Below the pieces are notes generated by a model. The model did not search any database. It saw only the letters and a program-made list of their open reading frames with translations, and had not been told where the DNA came from. Of a DNA stretch of 51,252 nt, positions 18,600 through 25,995 are shown piece by piece. The DNA comes from an uncultured Prevotella sp. (GTDB lineage: Bacteria; Bacteroidota; Bacteroidia; Bacteroidales; Bacteroidaceae): the NCBI GenBank assembly GCA_900314195.1, contig OMUH01000102.1:1-51252 (forward strand), written 5' to 3'. The translations under genes were made by a program, and so were the position numbers. Each line of letters begins with the position of its first letter. The stretch's first letter is position 1.

Positions 18600-19214
18600 A
18601 TGAAAAATCTCAGAAATAAAAATACAATGTTGCGTAACGCAGTGCTTCTGCTTCTTTCGGTCATTACCTTTACGTTCACGGCATCTTGCTCCGATGATGA
18701 CAACCGCCATTACGACAGCGGCACGGCAGAGGCCTTCAGGGCCATGAAGAACAGTTACGAAGGGCGCCTCTCCATGCCCGACAACACCGTCAGCACGCTT
18801 GGCTGGGCCGTTGCCGATGATAACAGCGGCCAGTCAGTCGTAACCAATCTCACCGTGGCCGACTTCCCTACGGAATATCTTATTTCGGCTGTTTGGCCGC
18901 ATGATTACACGCATGCCACCGTGACCTCTGCCGATGCCTTCACGGCTCCAATCGACAGCCTCGGAAACCAGGAAGTGGTGCTTAACTTCAAGACAGATTA
19001 TGACCGTACGCCGCAGCTCAAATTTGCCTTCACACTAAACGGCGAGAGCCATTCAGGATGGGCACGCATATCAGCAGAAGGACAGTATTTTATTTCCACT
19101 CATCTCATGATGCTTACGTTCACCGTCAGAGACCTCGTCATTGACAATACCGACTACAGCTTCCTTACACCAATAACAATTTCTGTTGAAGGCGAGCCAA
19201 AGAATTCAAAATAA
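18600..19214 (+). CDS. Small PUL lipoprotein, function unknown
   Basis: This encodes a 204-residue lipoprotein from the ATG at 18600. The N-terminus is a classical lipoprotein signal with Cys30 (FTASC), and SDDD follows the cysteine, an acidic start like known Bacteroidota surface-export signals. An in-frame ATG at 18534 lies inside a stem-loop and would put 22 unrelated residues before the signal peptide, so it was rejected. The mature part looks beta-rich (GWAVADDNSG, SAVWPHDYTHATV, HSGWARISAEGQYF). It resembles small DUF-type Bacteroidota lipoproteins; I cannot assign a family with confidence. It lies 29 bases before the second lyase, so the two are almost surely co-transcribed. A role in binding or retaining pectin fragments at the surface is inferred. 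Confidence 0.8.
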   Translation: MKNLRNKNTMLRNAVLLLLSVITFTFTASCSDDDNRHYDSGTAEAFRAMKNSYEGRLSMPDNTVSTLGWAVADDNSGQSVVTNLTVADFPTEYLISAVWPHDYTHATVTSADAFTAPIDSLGNQEVVLNFKTDYDRTPQLKFAFTLNGESHSGWARISAEGQYFISTHLMMLTFTVRDLVIDNTDYSFLTPITISVEGEPKNSK

Positions 19215-19243
19215 AAAGACATTTCTATTATACTTAAAAACTT

Positions 19244-21463
19244 ATGAAAACGCATTTACTCTTTTCAACAGCATTTACCGTGCTGATGGCTCAGCCGCTT
19301 GCCGCCCAGGTGCACAAGCCACAGCCATCAGACACCAGGGCCTCGCAGATGGAGCATCTTGACCGCGGTCTTGTAGCCGTCCGGATGTATTCAAACAACA
19401 GGTCCGTAAGGAGCTTCCTGTCATGGCGCCTGCTCGGCACAGACGACACGCACACTGCGTTCACGGTGCTGCGCAACGGAAAGCCATACGGCAAGAAGAC
19501 AACAAATATGCTTACAGCCACGTCGGCAGCAGTGTCGGGAGACGAAACAGACAAATGGCAGGTGGTAACCATTCATGACGGCGTGCCGACAGATACAACG
19601 GCTGCTGTCACAACGTGGAACGATTATTATCTGCCTGTTCATCTCGACCGTCCGGCGGCAGGCACGGTCGGCGGGAAACGCTACAGCTATACTCCTAACG
19701 ACTGCAGCGTCGGCGACGTAGACGGCGACGGACAGTATGAAATCTTCGTGAAATGGGATCCGACAAATTCCAAGGATAATTCGAGCACCGGACTCACCGG
19801 ACCGGTCATCATCGACTGCTATAAGCTTGATGGTACCCGTCTGTGGCGCGTAGACCTCGGCAAGAACATCCGTGCCGGCGCGCACTACACGCAGTATCTC
19901 GTTTATGATTTTGACGGTGACGGCCGCGCAGAGATGATCTGCAAGACTGCTCCGGGCTCTCTCGACGGACAGGGACATTATGTCAATCAGGCTGCCACGT
20001 CAGATGAGATAAAGGCGCAGGACAACACTGCCGACTACCGCACGCAGACCAGCGACGGCAAGAAACTCGGCCATGTGCTTGCCGGCCCGGAATACCTCAC
20101 AGTCTTCAACGGGCTCACCGGTGCTGCCGTGCATACCATATATTATAACCCGAACCGTGCCGGCGGCTTCAACTCCGTAGGCGCTTATCCTGCCAAAAGT
20201 TTCTGGGGCGATGATTATGGCAACCGTGCCGACCGTTTCCTTGCTGCTGTGGCATGGCTTGACGGTCCTGACGGCAAGCCAAGTGCCGTGATGTGCAGAG
20301 GATATTACACAAAGTCATATCTGTGGGCCGTTGACTTCGACGGCAAGCATCTCTCGACGAAATGGCTGCACGCCTCTGTGTCGAAAAAGAATGTGGAAGT
20401 CTACGACAGCACTTTCCGCAAGACCACGTATACATATAACAAGAATACCTTTGATGTTAACGACAGTTATACTGCCTACGGACAGGGAGCACACAACATC
20501 AGCGCCGGCGATGTAGACGGCGACGGCCGTGACGAGGTTATCTATGGCTCGGCAGCCGTTGATGACAACGGCAGACTGCTGTGGTCTACCGGCCTCGGCC
20601 ATGGCGACGCACAGCACCTCGGCGATTTCGATCCTGACCGTGAGGGATATGAATATTTCATGGTTCATGAGGACAGTCCTTACGGCTTTGACCTGCGCGA
20701 TGCGGCAACGGGAGAGAAAATACTGTGGAAGACTGCCGGCCGTGACACCGGACGCGGCCTCATAGCCGACGTGGACGACACGTGGCGCGGGGCAGAGTAC
20801 ACCTATGCCACCCAGACCGGAACGTACAATATACAAGGTACGCGCGTTGCCGGCAACGACGGCAACTACAACATGACCATGGGCATGAACTTCAGATTGT
20901 TCTGGGACGGCGATGCCTACGAGGAGCTGCTCGACGGTACTGACATTACAAAATATTCAGCAGCCAATGGATATGTGAATTTCTCAGTGGCCCGTTCGAA
21001 CATAGGTTCTTTCGGCAATTCGGCATCATGCAACTCTACGAAGGCAACACCGTGTCTTACCGCCGACCTCTTCGGCGACTGGCGCGAGGAAGTCATCTTC
21101 TGGGACAGCAGTGACAGTGCAACGCTGAACGTGTTCAGCTCGTCTGTTGCAACCTCTTACCGTGTGCCGACGCTGATGCACGACAATGTCTACCGCCTTG
21201 GCGTGGCGAGAGAGAACGTGGGCTATAACCAGCCGCCGCATCTCGGCTATTACCTGCCTGACTTCATAGAGTCGTTCCGCGGCGTCGACGTGTCCACCGG
21301 CATAGAAAATGTGGCAGACGCCAAAGCGTCCGTCGTCCGTACGGATTATTATGACCTGTCAGGCAACAAGATCAAGTCATCACGGCCTGTTCCGGGCGTC
21401 TATATCGGAAAGGTGACACTTTCCGACGGATGTGTGGAGACACGGAAAGTGGTTGTCCGCTGA
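19244..21463 (+). CDS. PL11 rhamnogalacturonan lyase with sorting tail
   Basis: This is the second lyase of the locus, a full-length family PL11 protein of 739 residues that cleaves rhamnogalacturonan I by beta-elimination. A signal peptide (1-21, AAQ) precedes the domain start HLDRGLVAVRMYSNNRSV. The beta-propeller calcium loops are VGDVDGDGQYEIF (about 160), YDFDGDGRAEMI (about 222) and GDVDGDGRDEVIYG (about 425). They are followed by STGLGHGDAQHLGDFDPDRE, the DLFGDWREEV element and the C-terminal HDNVYRLGVARENVGYNQPP. The last approximately 45 residues (YYDLSGNKIKSS, PGVYIGKVTL, RKVVVR) look like a type A sorting tail. It follows the lipoprotein gene by 29 bases. Two different PL11 enzymes in one locus suggest division of labour on the polymer; that is inference. 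Confidence 0.93.
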   Translation: MKTHLLFSTAFTVLMAQPLAAQVHKPQPSDTRASQMEHLDRGLVAVRMYSNNRSVRSFLSWRLLGTDDTHTAFTVLRNGKPYGKKTTNMLTATSAAVSGDETDKWQVVTIHDGVPTDTTAAVTTWNDYYLPVHLDRPAAGTVGGKRYSYTPNDCSVGDVDGDGQYEIFVKWDPTNSKDNSSTGLTGPVIIDCYKLDGTRLWRVDLGKNIRAGAHYTQYLVYDFDGDGRAEMICKTAPGSLDGQGHYVNQAATSDEIKAQDNTADYRTQTSDGKKLGHVLAGPEYLTVFNGLTGAAVHTIYYNPNRAGGFNSVGAYPAKSFWGDDYGNRADRFLAAVAWLDGPDGKPSAVMCRGYYTKSYLWAVDFDGKHLSTKWLHASVSKKNVEVYDSTFRKTTYTYNKNTFDVNDSYTAYGQGAHNISAGDVDGDGRDEVIYGSAAVDDNGRLLWSTGLGHGDAQHLGDFDPDREGYEYFMVHEDSPYGFDLRDAATGEKILWKTAGRDTGRGLIADVDDTWRGAEYTYATQTGTYNIQGTRVAGNDGNYNMTMGMNFRLFWDGDAYEELLDGTDITKYSAANGYVNFSVARSNIGSFGNSASCNSTKATPCLTADLFGDWREEVIFWDSSDSATLNVFSSSVATSYRVPTLMHDNVYRLGVARENVGYNQPPHLGYYLPDFIESFRGVDVSTGIENVADAKASVVRTDYYDLSGNKIKSSRPVPGVYIGKVTLSDGCVETRKVVVR

Positions 21464-21483
21464 TTATAATAATCGCGTTCATA

Positions 21484-21556
21484 TAGGGAAAATTAGGGAT
21501 TTCCCTATGTCATATTAGGGGAAACAGACGGTCTTGTCAGGCCGTCTGTTTTTATC
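21484..21556 (+). terminator. Tandem stem-loops after the second PL11 gene; the second is a terminator
   Basis: The first hairpin (TAGGGAAA at 21484-21491, TTTCCCTA at 21500-21507) has no T-run. The second (ACAGACGG at 21524-21531, CCGTCTGT at 21542-21549) runs into a T-tract and is a good intrinsic terminator for the lyase operon. The T-tract merges into a TATCTTTG -7 element (21553-21560) for the next gene. Confidence 0.85.
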
Positions 21557-21560
21557 TTTG
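21553..21560 (+). promoter_or_regulatory. Candidate -7 element for the glycine-zipper lipoprotein gene
   Basis: TATCTTTG fits TAnnTTTG and overlaps the terminator tail. A TTG sits about 16 bp upstream, so the -33 match is weak. The leader to the start at 21687 would be about 120 nt. Confidence 0.45.
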
Positions 21561-21686
21561 CCGTGATAAGGACAGGCGTAATTAGAAACACAGCATGACA
21601 ATGCGTCTGTTTGATAAGTCGTTGTTCTGTTACGTATACATGAATACGATAACGGTACACGCAGAAGAATATCGGAGGACAGCAAT

Positions 21687-22595
21687 ATGAGGAATATAGC
21701 TTTGACGGCCGTTTGCGCCGTTCTTCTTATGAGCAGTTGCGGAACATATACCGGCAGCGGCGCTTATGTCGGCGCTAATATAGGCTCAGTTCTTGGCAGT
21801 GCCATCGGCGGTATCAGCGGCGGATGGCGCGGTTCAGATATCGGCACTATTGTCGGCATGGCCGGCGGTGCTGTCGTTGGCGGCGTTATAGGCGCTCAGG
21901 CCGACAGGCAGGCTGCCGCTGAGCGTGCGCAGAGGCACGGCGGCTATGACGGCAGCAGATATGATGACGGCTATGACTACGACGGTGCTTCTCCACGCGC
22001 TGACAGGCCGGCGGAAGTGAAGGGTGGTGCCGGTGATACTGATATGTCTTCTGCCGACACCGTGGCGACAGACAGCGACACTTTTGAGCAGAGTGCACGC
22101 CGCAACAGCGGTTTTCGTGCCGACAACAGCGGTGATGACCGGATAGACTTCGGCAGCGGCCGTTCCGGCGGCTACAGTGCCGGCAAATCAGAAACGTCAG
22201 ACTTCGGACATTCCTCAGCCTCACGTGTGTATAAAAATTATGACTACCATCCGCTGCTCGACATACGTAATGCGCGGTTCATAGACCACGATCGTGACGG
22301 AGCAGTCAGTGCAGGTGAGGTGTGCAGGGTTGTCTTTGAGGTGTATAACAACGGCACAGAACCGGTTAATAATGTGACTCCGGCAGTTGTCGAGACCACC
22401 GGCAACCGGCGTATATGGATCAGTCCGTCAATACAGGTAGAAAGCATAGCCCCCGGCCGCGGCATACGTTATACTGCTGTGGTGAGGGCCGGCGAGCGTC
22501 TCCGCGGGAAAAATCTCCGATTCTGCGCCGGTGTTGTGCAGGGCACCCACGCTGTGTCAAAAGTGTGCGAATTTGATATTCCCATAAAGCGCTGA
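21687..22595 (+). CDS. Glycine-zipper outer membrane lipoprotein with C-terminal Ig-like domain; function unknown
   Basis: The 302-residue product has a lipoprotein signal with Cys18 (LLMSSC). A glycine-zipper segment spans about residues 24-70 (GSVLGSAIGGISGG, then GTIVGMAGGAVVGGVIGAQ), which in other proteins packs as paired helices in a membrane. A long linker rich in Gly, Asp, Ser and Tyr covers about 80-185. The last 115 residues form a compact beta domain (FIDHDRDGAVSAGEVCRVVF, VEVYNNGTEPVNNVTPAV-like order) resembling CARDB or NEW3 Ig-like folds that often bind surfaces or sugars. It lies between the PUL terminator and a short gene, with its own likely promoter. A link to envelope integrity is possible but not shown. 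Confidence 0.8.
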   Translation: MRNIALTAVCAVLLMSSCGTYTGSGAYVGANIGSVLGSAIGGISGGWRGSDIGTIVGMAGGAVVGGVIGAQADRQAAAERAQRHGGYDGSRYDDGYDYDGASPRADRPAEVKGGAGDTDMSSADTVATDSDTFEQSARRNSGFRADNSGDDRIDFGSGRSGGYSAGKSETSDFGHSSASRVYKNYDYHPLLDIRNARFIDHDRDGAVSAGEVCRVVFEVYNNGTEPVNNVTPAVVETTGNRRIWISPSIQVESIAPGRGIRYTAVVRAGERLRGKNLRFCAGVVQGTHAVSKVCEFDIPIKR

Positions 22596-22668
22596 CAACT
22601 TTAATTATTGCTTTTTGCTTGATATAAATAACAAATATTGGTCATTTTAACACAAATTAAACGTTCTG

Positions 22669-22701
22669 TTTCTCTTAAAAATATTATAGTTAGTACCTTT
22701 G
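22669..22701 (+). promoter_or_regulatory. Promoter of the small Pro/Asp-rich protein gene
   Basis: TACCTTTG at 22694-22701 fits the -7 consensus, and TTTC at 22669-22672 is a 3-of-4 match to the -33 TTTG at 21 bp spacing. The leader to the ATG at 22810 is about 100 nt. Confidence 0.6.
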
Positions 22702-22809
22702 CAGCGTGTTGAGTAAACCGAGCTTATTATAATTTTATTTATTATTAGCCTTTTTGCCTTCACATTTAAATAGAAATAGTTAATCTCAAGGTCGATTCTT
22801 TTGAATAAA

Positions 22810-23106
22810 ATGCATATATTAACAGGTTATAACAGAGACACTGAAGAGACATTTGGTGTGAGAAGACACTATGTCTCTCCGGTTACCGAGGTTATAGGGT
22901 TCAAAAGTCAGGGCCTTATGAGTTGGTCCGTACCCGATATTCCTGTAAACCCGCCGGAAGATCCGAAAAATCCTGATGACCCTACAATTATCATTGATCC
23001 AAGTGGTGATTATGGAGGTCAGACAACGGGTGGAGAAGGTGGTGCTTTGTCAAAACCCGGTCATTCGTGGGATGACGACGAGGCAGAATGGGACAAGTGG
23101 AGATGA
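22810..23106 (+). CDS. Small Pro/Gly/Asp-rich protein, function unknown
   Basis: A 98-residue protein starting at ATG 22810 (an in-frame TTG at 22801 is less likely). There is no signal peptide. Three parts are visible. The N-terminal block is HYVSPVTEVIGFKSQGLMSW (about residues 20-39). The middle is rich in proline and acidic residues (VNPPEDPKNPDDP), then a glycine run. The end is GGALSKPGHSWDDDEAEWDKW. From memory, this layout (Y-x-x-P-x-x-E-V-I ... L-M ... A-L-S ... W-D-D-D) is shared by many small Prevotella proteins with no known role, but I could not check this. It has its own promoter and terminator, so it is a monocistronic gene. No function is assigned. Confidence 0.75.
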   Translation: MHILTGYNRDTEETFGVRRHYVSPVTEVIGFKSQGLMSWSVPDIPVNPPEDPKNPDDPTIIIDPSGDYGGQTTGGEGGALSKPGHSWDDDEAEWDKWR

Positions 23107-23126
23107 TTTATGTAGAACAATAACAG

Positions 23127-23160
23127 ATACGGCTTTTAAGCCGTATTTTTTTGTTTTTTA
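23127..23160 (+). terminator. Rho-independent terminator after the small protein gene
   Basis: A 9-bp stem (ATACGGCTT / AAGCCGTAT) with a very short centre is followed by a long T-run, 20 bases after the stop codon. Confidence 0.9.
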
Positions 23161-23269
23161 TCGAATGTCCGAATAATAACTTCATTGCTTATTCACTGTG
23201 TTTAAAACCGTAATTTGCAGTATCTTAGATGTTTATAAATGTTAAGCTGTTTGGATAATACTTAATTTT

Positions 23270-23301
23270 TTTGTTACTGCTGAATGTTTTTCTTAGCTTT
23301 G
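23270..23301 (+). promoter_or_regulatory. Promoter of the RlpA-like gene
   Basis: TTTG at 23270-23273 and TAGCTTTG at 23294-23301 are 20 bp apart, a full match to the Bacteroidota consensus. The start codon at 23311 lies about 10 bases after the -7 box, so the message has almost no leader. Confidence 0.8.
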
Positions 23302-23310
23302 TAAATAATT

Positions 23311-23877
23311 ATGAAGCTAAATAACATCTTATTAACCTTTTTGTTGGTATTTTTTTGTATGTCGGCATCAGCCCAGCAGAAATCAGAAAAGCAAAAGGGT
23401 AAGGCTACGTATTATTCAAAACGTGCCACCGGAGCACGTACGGCCAGTGGTGAGCGCCTTCATCACGACAGCATGACTTGTGCGCATCGTTTTTATCCGT
23501 TCGGCACTTTGTTAAAGGTAAGGAATGTGTCAAACGGAAAAGAAGTTGTTGTGCGTGTTAACGACCGCGGGCCGTTCCGTCGCGGACTGATAATAGATCT
23601 CAGCTGGAGTGCCGCTAAGGCCATCGGCATGCTCTCTGCCGGCATACAGATGGTTGAGGTGGAGCAGGTTGACGATAATGTAGTGCCGTATAAGGTTAAG
23701 GAAGAAAATCTTGTTCCGCAGTTTGAGTTTGCCGATGTAGAAACAGATTATCTCAGTCCGATAGATTTTTCCGGAAAGAAGGCAAAGTCGGAAAAGAAGC
23801 ACGGTAGTAATTCCGAAAATGCAAAGCAGGCCAGCCGCTCACATCACGGTGAAGAGAAGAAGCATAATAGGCGGTAA
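23311..23877 (+). CDS. rlpA: RlpA-like double-psi beta-barrel protein
   Basis: This 188-residue secreted protein has a signal peptide (1-21, ending SASAQ). Its RlpA-type double-psi beta-barrel covers about 28-118: GKATYYSKRATGARTASGER, CAHRFYPFGTLLKV, VNDRGPFRRG and IIDLSWSAAKAIGM. RlpA proteins bind or cleave naked peptidoglycan strands; the conserved Asp residues of VNDRGPF and IIDLS are present. The C-terminal third is a charged Lys/Glu/His-rich tail, with no SPOR domain. Whether it is a lytic transglycosylase is therefore open. It is followed 36 bases later by the MutS-like gene and a terminator only comes after that, so the two form an operon. Confidence 0.85.
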   Translation: MKLNNILLTFLLVFFCMSASAQQKSEKQKGKATYYSKRATGARTASGERLHHDSMTCAHRFYPFGTLLKVRNVSNGKEVVVRVNDRGPFRRGLIIDLSWSAAKAIGMLSAGIQMVEVEQVDDNVVPYKVKEENLVPQFEFADVETDYLSPIDFSGKKAKSEKKHGSNSENAKQASRSHHGEEKKHNRR

Positions 23878-23913
23878 GGATTTTAGAATATTTTACATGA
23901 AATAATTAAGGCA

Positions 23914-25824
23914 ATGACAGGAAAAGAAACTATCGGTGATAATCATTCAGCGGCAGAAAGCACTGCTGACACACATATAAATTCCGGCATGGAAGAAAAC
24001 AATCATGACAGTAAAGAACGTCTTGACGCATACTATTCGTCGTGCTTGTCTGCTGCGGAAGCACAGCTGAAAGAACTTGGCGAGCGCGGGAGGATGCTGG
24101 TAACGGCAGAAATACTGCTTTTTCTTGCAGCGGCATCTTTTGTCGCAGTTCGTATTTTCATATACTCCTCACAGTGGTGGTTGTGGGCGGCGGCTGCCGT
24201 ATTTGCATTATATCTTGTTGCCAGGCATTTCGATGTTGTTAATGACCGGCTCAAGGAGCGCTTGCAGTCATTGCGAAAAGTGGCAGAGGATGAGAAGAAG
24301 GGCCTTGACGGCGATTTCTCGGTGTTTGACGACGGTGCACGCTATGCCGACATGCATAATGAATATACCTTTGACCTTGATGTCTTCGGGCGCGACTCCC
24401 TGTTCAACCGTATAAGCCGCTGTGTGACTACCGGTGGTGCCGATGAGCTGGCAAGGCAGCTCTCGTCAGTGGGCAAGGCCGGGATGCCGCCGGCAGAGTT
24501 GTCGGCAAATATCTCAATGCGGCAGCAGGCCGTAGCAGAAATGGCAGGGAAGTGTGATTTCCGTCAGCGTTTCATCTCGCTTGGCACGGGCGGGCTGATA
24601 CCTACGGTACGCATTGTTGATGCTCTTGAGAGTGTCAGTGCCATGAATGTGTCGTCGCGTGCCGCCGGAACGGCAGCCCTTGCGGCGGCAGTGGCAGCCA
24701 TAGCTGCCTTTTGGCTGTCGGTAGTGTGTGCCGTGGCCGGCATCGTGCCGGGCATGCTGCCCGTGTGGTGGGCGCTGATACAGCTGGTTGTCGTTATAGG
24801 CCTCAACCGCCGCAGTCTGGCTGCCATGCAGAAAGCCGTAGAGACACTTCATGACGGCATAAGAGCATACATCGGCGTCATAGAACTGCTGACATCGGAG
24901 ACCTTCACCAATAAGTTTACGCTGTCGCAGCAGGAGAAGCTCAGAGGCGCAGAAGACTGCGTGCGCGGGCTCGACAAGCTCATCGACGGTCTTGACCGTC
25001 GCAACAGCTTTCTCGGTATAGTGCTTTTCAATGTGTTCGGACTTACCGATTTCTTTCTTGTAAGGCATTTCATGCAGTGGGAGGATAAATATCTGAAAGC
25101 CATGCGCACGTGGGCCGGAGCTGTCAGCAGTATTGATGAACTTGTCTCAGAGGGCACGATGATGTTCAACCATCCTGCCGCAAAGATGCCGGTGGTGACG
25201 GATGACGCGAAGCTCGTTTATCAGGCGCGGGAGCTGTGGCATCCCTTCCTTGGCAGCAGTGCAAGGAAAAACGACTTTACCATTGCCGACCGCAGCTATT
25301 ATATCGTTACCGGTGCCAACATGGCGGGAAAGAGTACGTTTCTCAGGGCCCTCGGCGTAAACTATGTGCTTGCGATGACAGGCATGCCGGTGTTTGCCGC
25401 GCAGATGCGTGTGAGCTGTGTGCGCCTTTTCTCAAGCATGCGCACGCAGGATGACCTCACGCACGGAATAAGCTATTTCAACGCTGAGCTGCTGAGGCTG
25501 AAACAGCTCATTGATTATGTAGACAGCGGCAGCCGGCCGACACTGCTAATCCTTGACGAGATACTGAAAGGTACAAATTCACAAGACAAGCTGAACGGCA
25601 GCCGTATGTTCTTGAAAGCCATGTCGGAAAAAAACGCCGCGGGAGTAATAGCCACGCATGACCTTGAGCTGTCGAAGATGGCAGACGAGAACCCGGAGCA
25701 GTTTCATAACTATTGTTTTGAAATCAAGATTGGCGAGAACGTGACCTACGACTACCGCATCACGCCGGGTGTAGCACGTAATCAAAACGCTACGTTCCTG
25801 CTCGGCAAGCTGCTCGGCAAGTGA
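23914..25824 (+). CDS. Membrane-anchored MutS-family ATPase
   Basis: The 636-residue protein has the C-terminal ATPase core of the MutS family but no mismatch-recognition domain. Walker A is TGANMAGKST at about 465-474, Walker B is LLILDEILKG at about 543-552, and the family signature ATHDLELSKM is near 588. Two hydrophobic stretches are seen: one at about 62-105 (LLFLAAASFVAVRIF then WWLWAAAAVFALYLV) and one at about 250-300. The enzyme is thus predicted to sit on the inner membrane rather than scan DNA. Such proteins are often called MutS in databases by homology alone. The lever or clamp region lies between the two parts. It shares an operon with the RlpA-like gene. Its real substrate is unknown. 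Confidence 0.88.
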   Translation: MTGKETIGDNHSAAESTADTHINSGMEENNHDSKERLDAYYSSCLSAAEAQLKELGERGRMLVTAEILLFLAAASFVAVRIFIYSSQWWLWAAAAVFALYLVARHFDVVNDRLKERLQSLRKVAEDEKKGLDGDFSVFDDGARYADMHNEYTFDLDVFGRDSLFNRISRCVTTGGADELARQLSSVGKAGMPPAELSANISMRQQAVAEMAGKCDFRQRFISLGTGGLIPTVRIVDALESVSAMNVSSRAAGTAALAAAVAAIAAFWLSVVCAVAGIVPGMLPVWWALIQLVVVIGLNRRSLAAMQKAVETLHDGIRAYIGVIELLTSETFTNKFTLSQQEKLRGAEDCVRGLDKLIDGLDRRNSFLGIVLFNVFGLTDFFLVRHFMQWEDKYLKAMRTWAGAVSSIDELVSEGTMMFNHPAAKMPVVTDDAKLVYQARELWHPFLGSSARKNDFTIADRSYYIVTGANMAGKSTFLRALGVNYVLAMTGMPVFAAQMRVSCVRLFSSMRTQDDLTHGISYFNAELLRLKQLIDYVDSGSRPTLLILDEILKGTNSQDKLNGSRMFLKAMSEKNAAGVIATHDLELSKMADENPEQFHNYCFEIKIGENVTYDYRITPGVARNQNATFLLGKLLGK

Positions 25825-25827
25825 GCA

Positions 25828-25873
25828 CAGGGCTCTGCTTTTGTATTACGGAAGCAGAGCCCTGCGTTTTTTA
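25828..25873 (+). terminator. Strong Rho-independent terminator after the MutS-like gene
   Basis: A perfect 13-bp stem (CAGGGCTCTGCTT / AAGCAGAGCCCTG) with an 11-nt loop is followed by T6. It starts four bases after the stop codon. Confidence 0.94.
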
Positions 25874-25926
25874 TGTTCAAAAATGTTGAAAAAGGCTTTG
25901 AACAGCATAAAAACGGCAATAAAATG

Positions 25927-25957
25927 TTCGTCGTTAAAATCAAAATGTTTATCTTTG
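25927..25957 (+). promoter_or_regulatory. Promoter of the GH43 gene
   Basis: TATCTTTG at 25950-25957 is the -7 element, with TTCG at 25927-25930 as a 3-of-4 -33 match at 19 bp. It lies inside an in-frame upstream extension of the GH43 frame, which supports the downstream ATG at 25996 as the true start. Confidence 0.65.
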
Positions 25958-25995
25958 CCTTTGTCAATAAGCCTGTAAATCAACCTAAACATTAT

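Noticed and set aside
23914..25824. Mismatch repair protein MutS
   Set aside because: The mismatch-recognition and connector domains are missing and hydrophobic segments are present, so only MutS-family membership is claimed.
25873..25995. Upstream in-frame start of the GH43 gene
   Set aside because: A promoter -7 element lies within this extension and the signal peptide begins at 25996.
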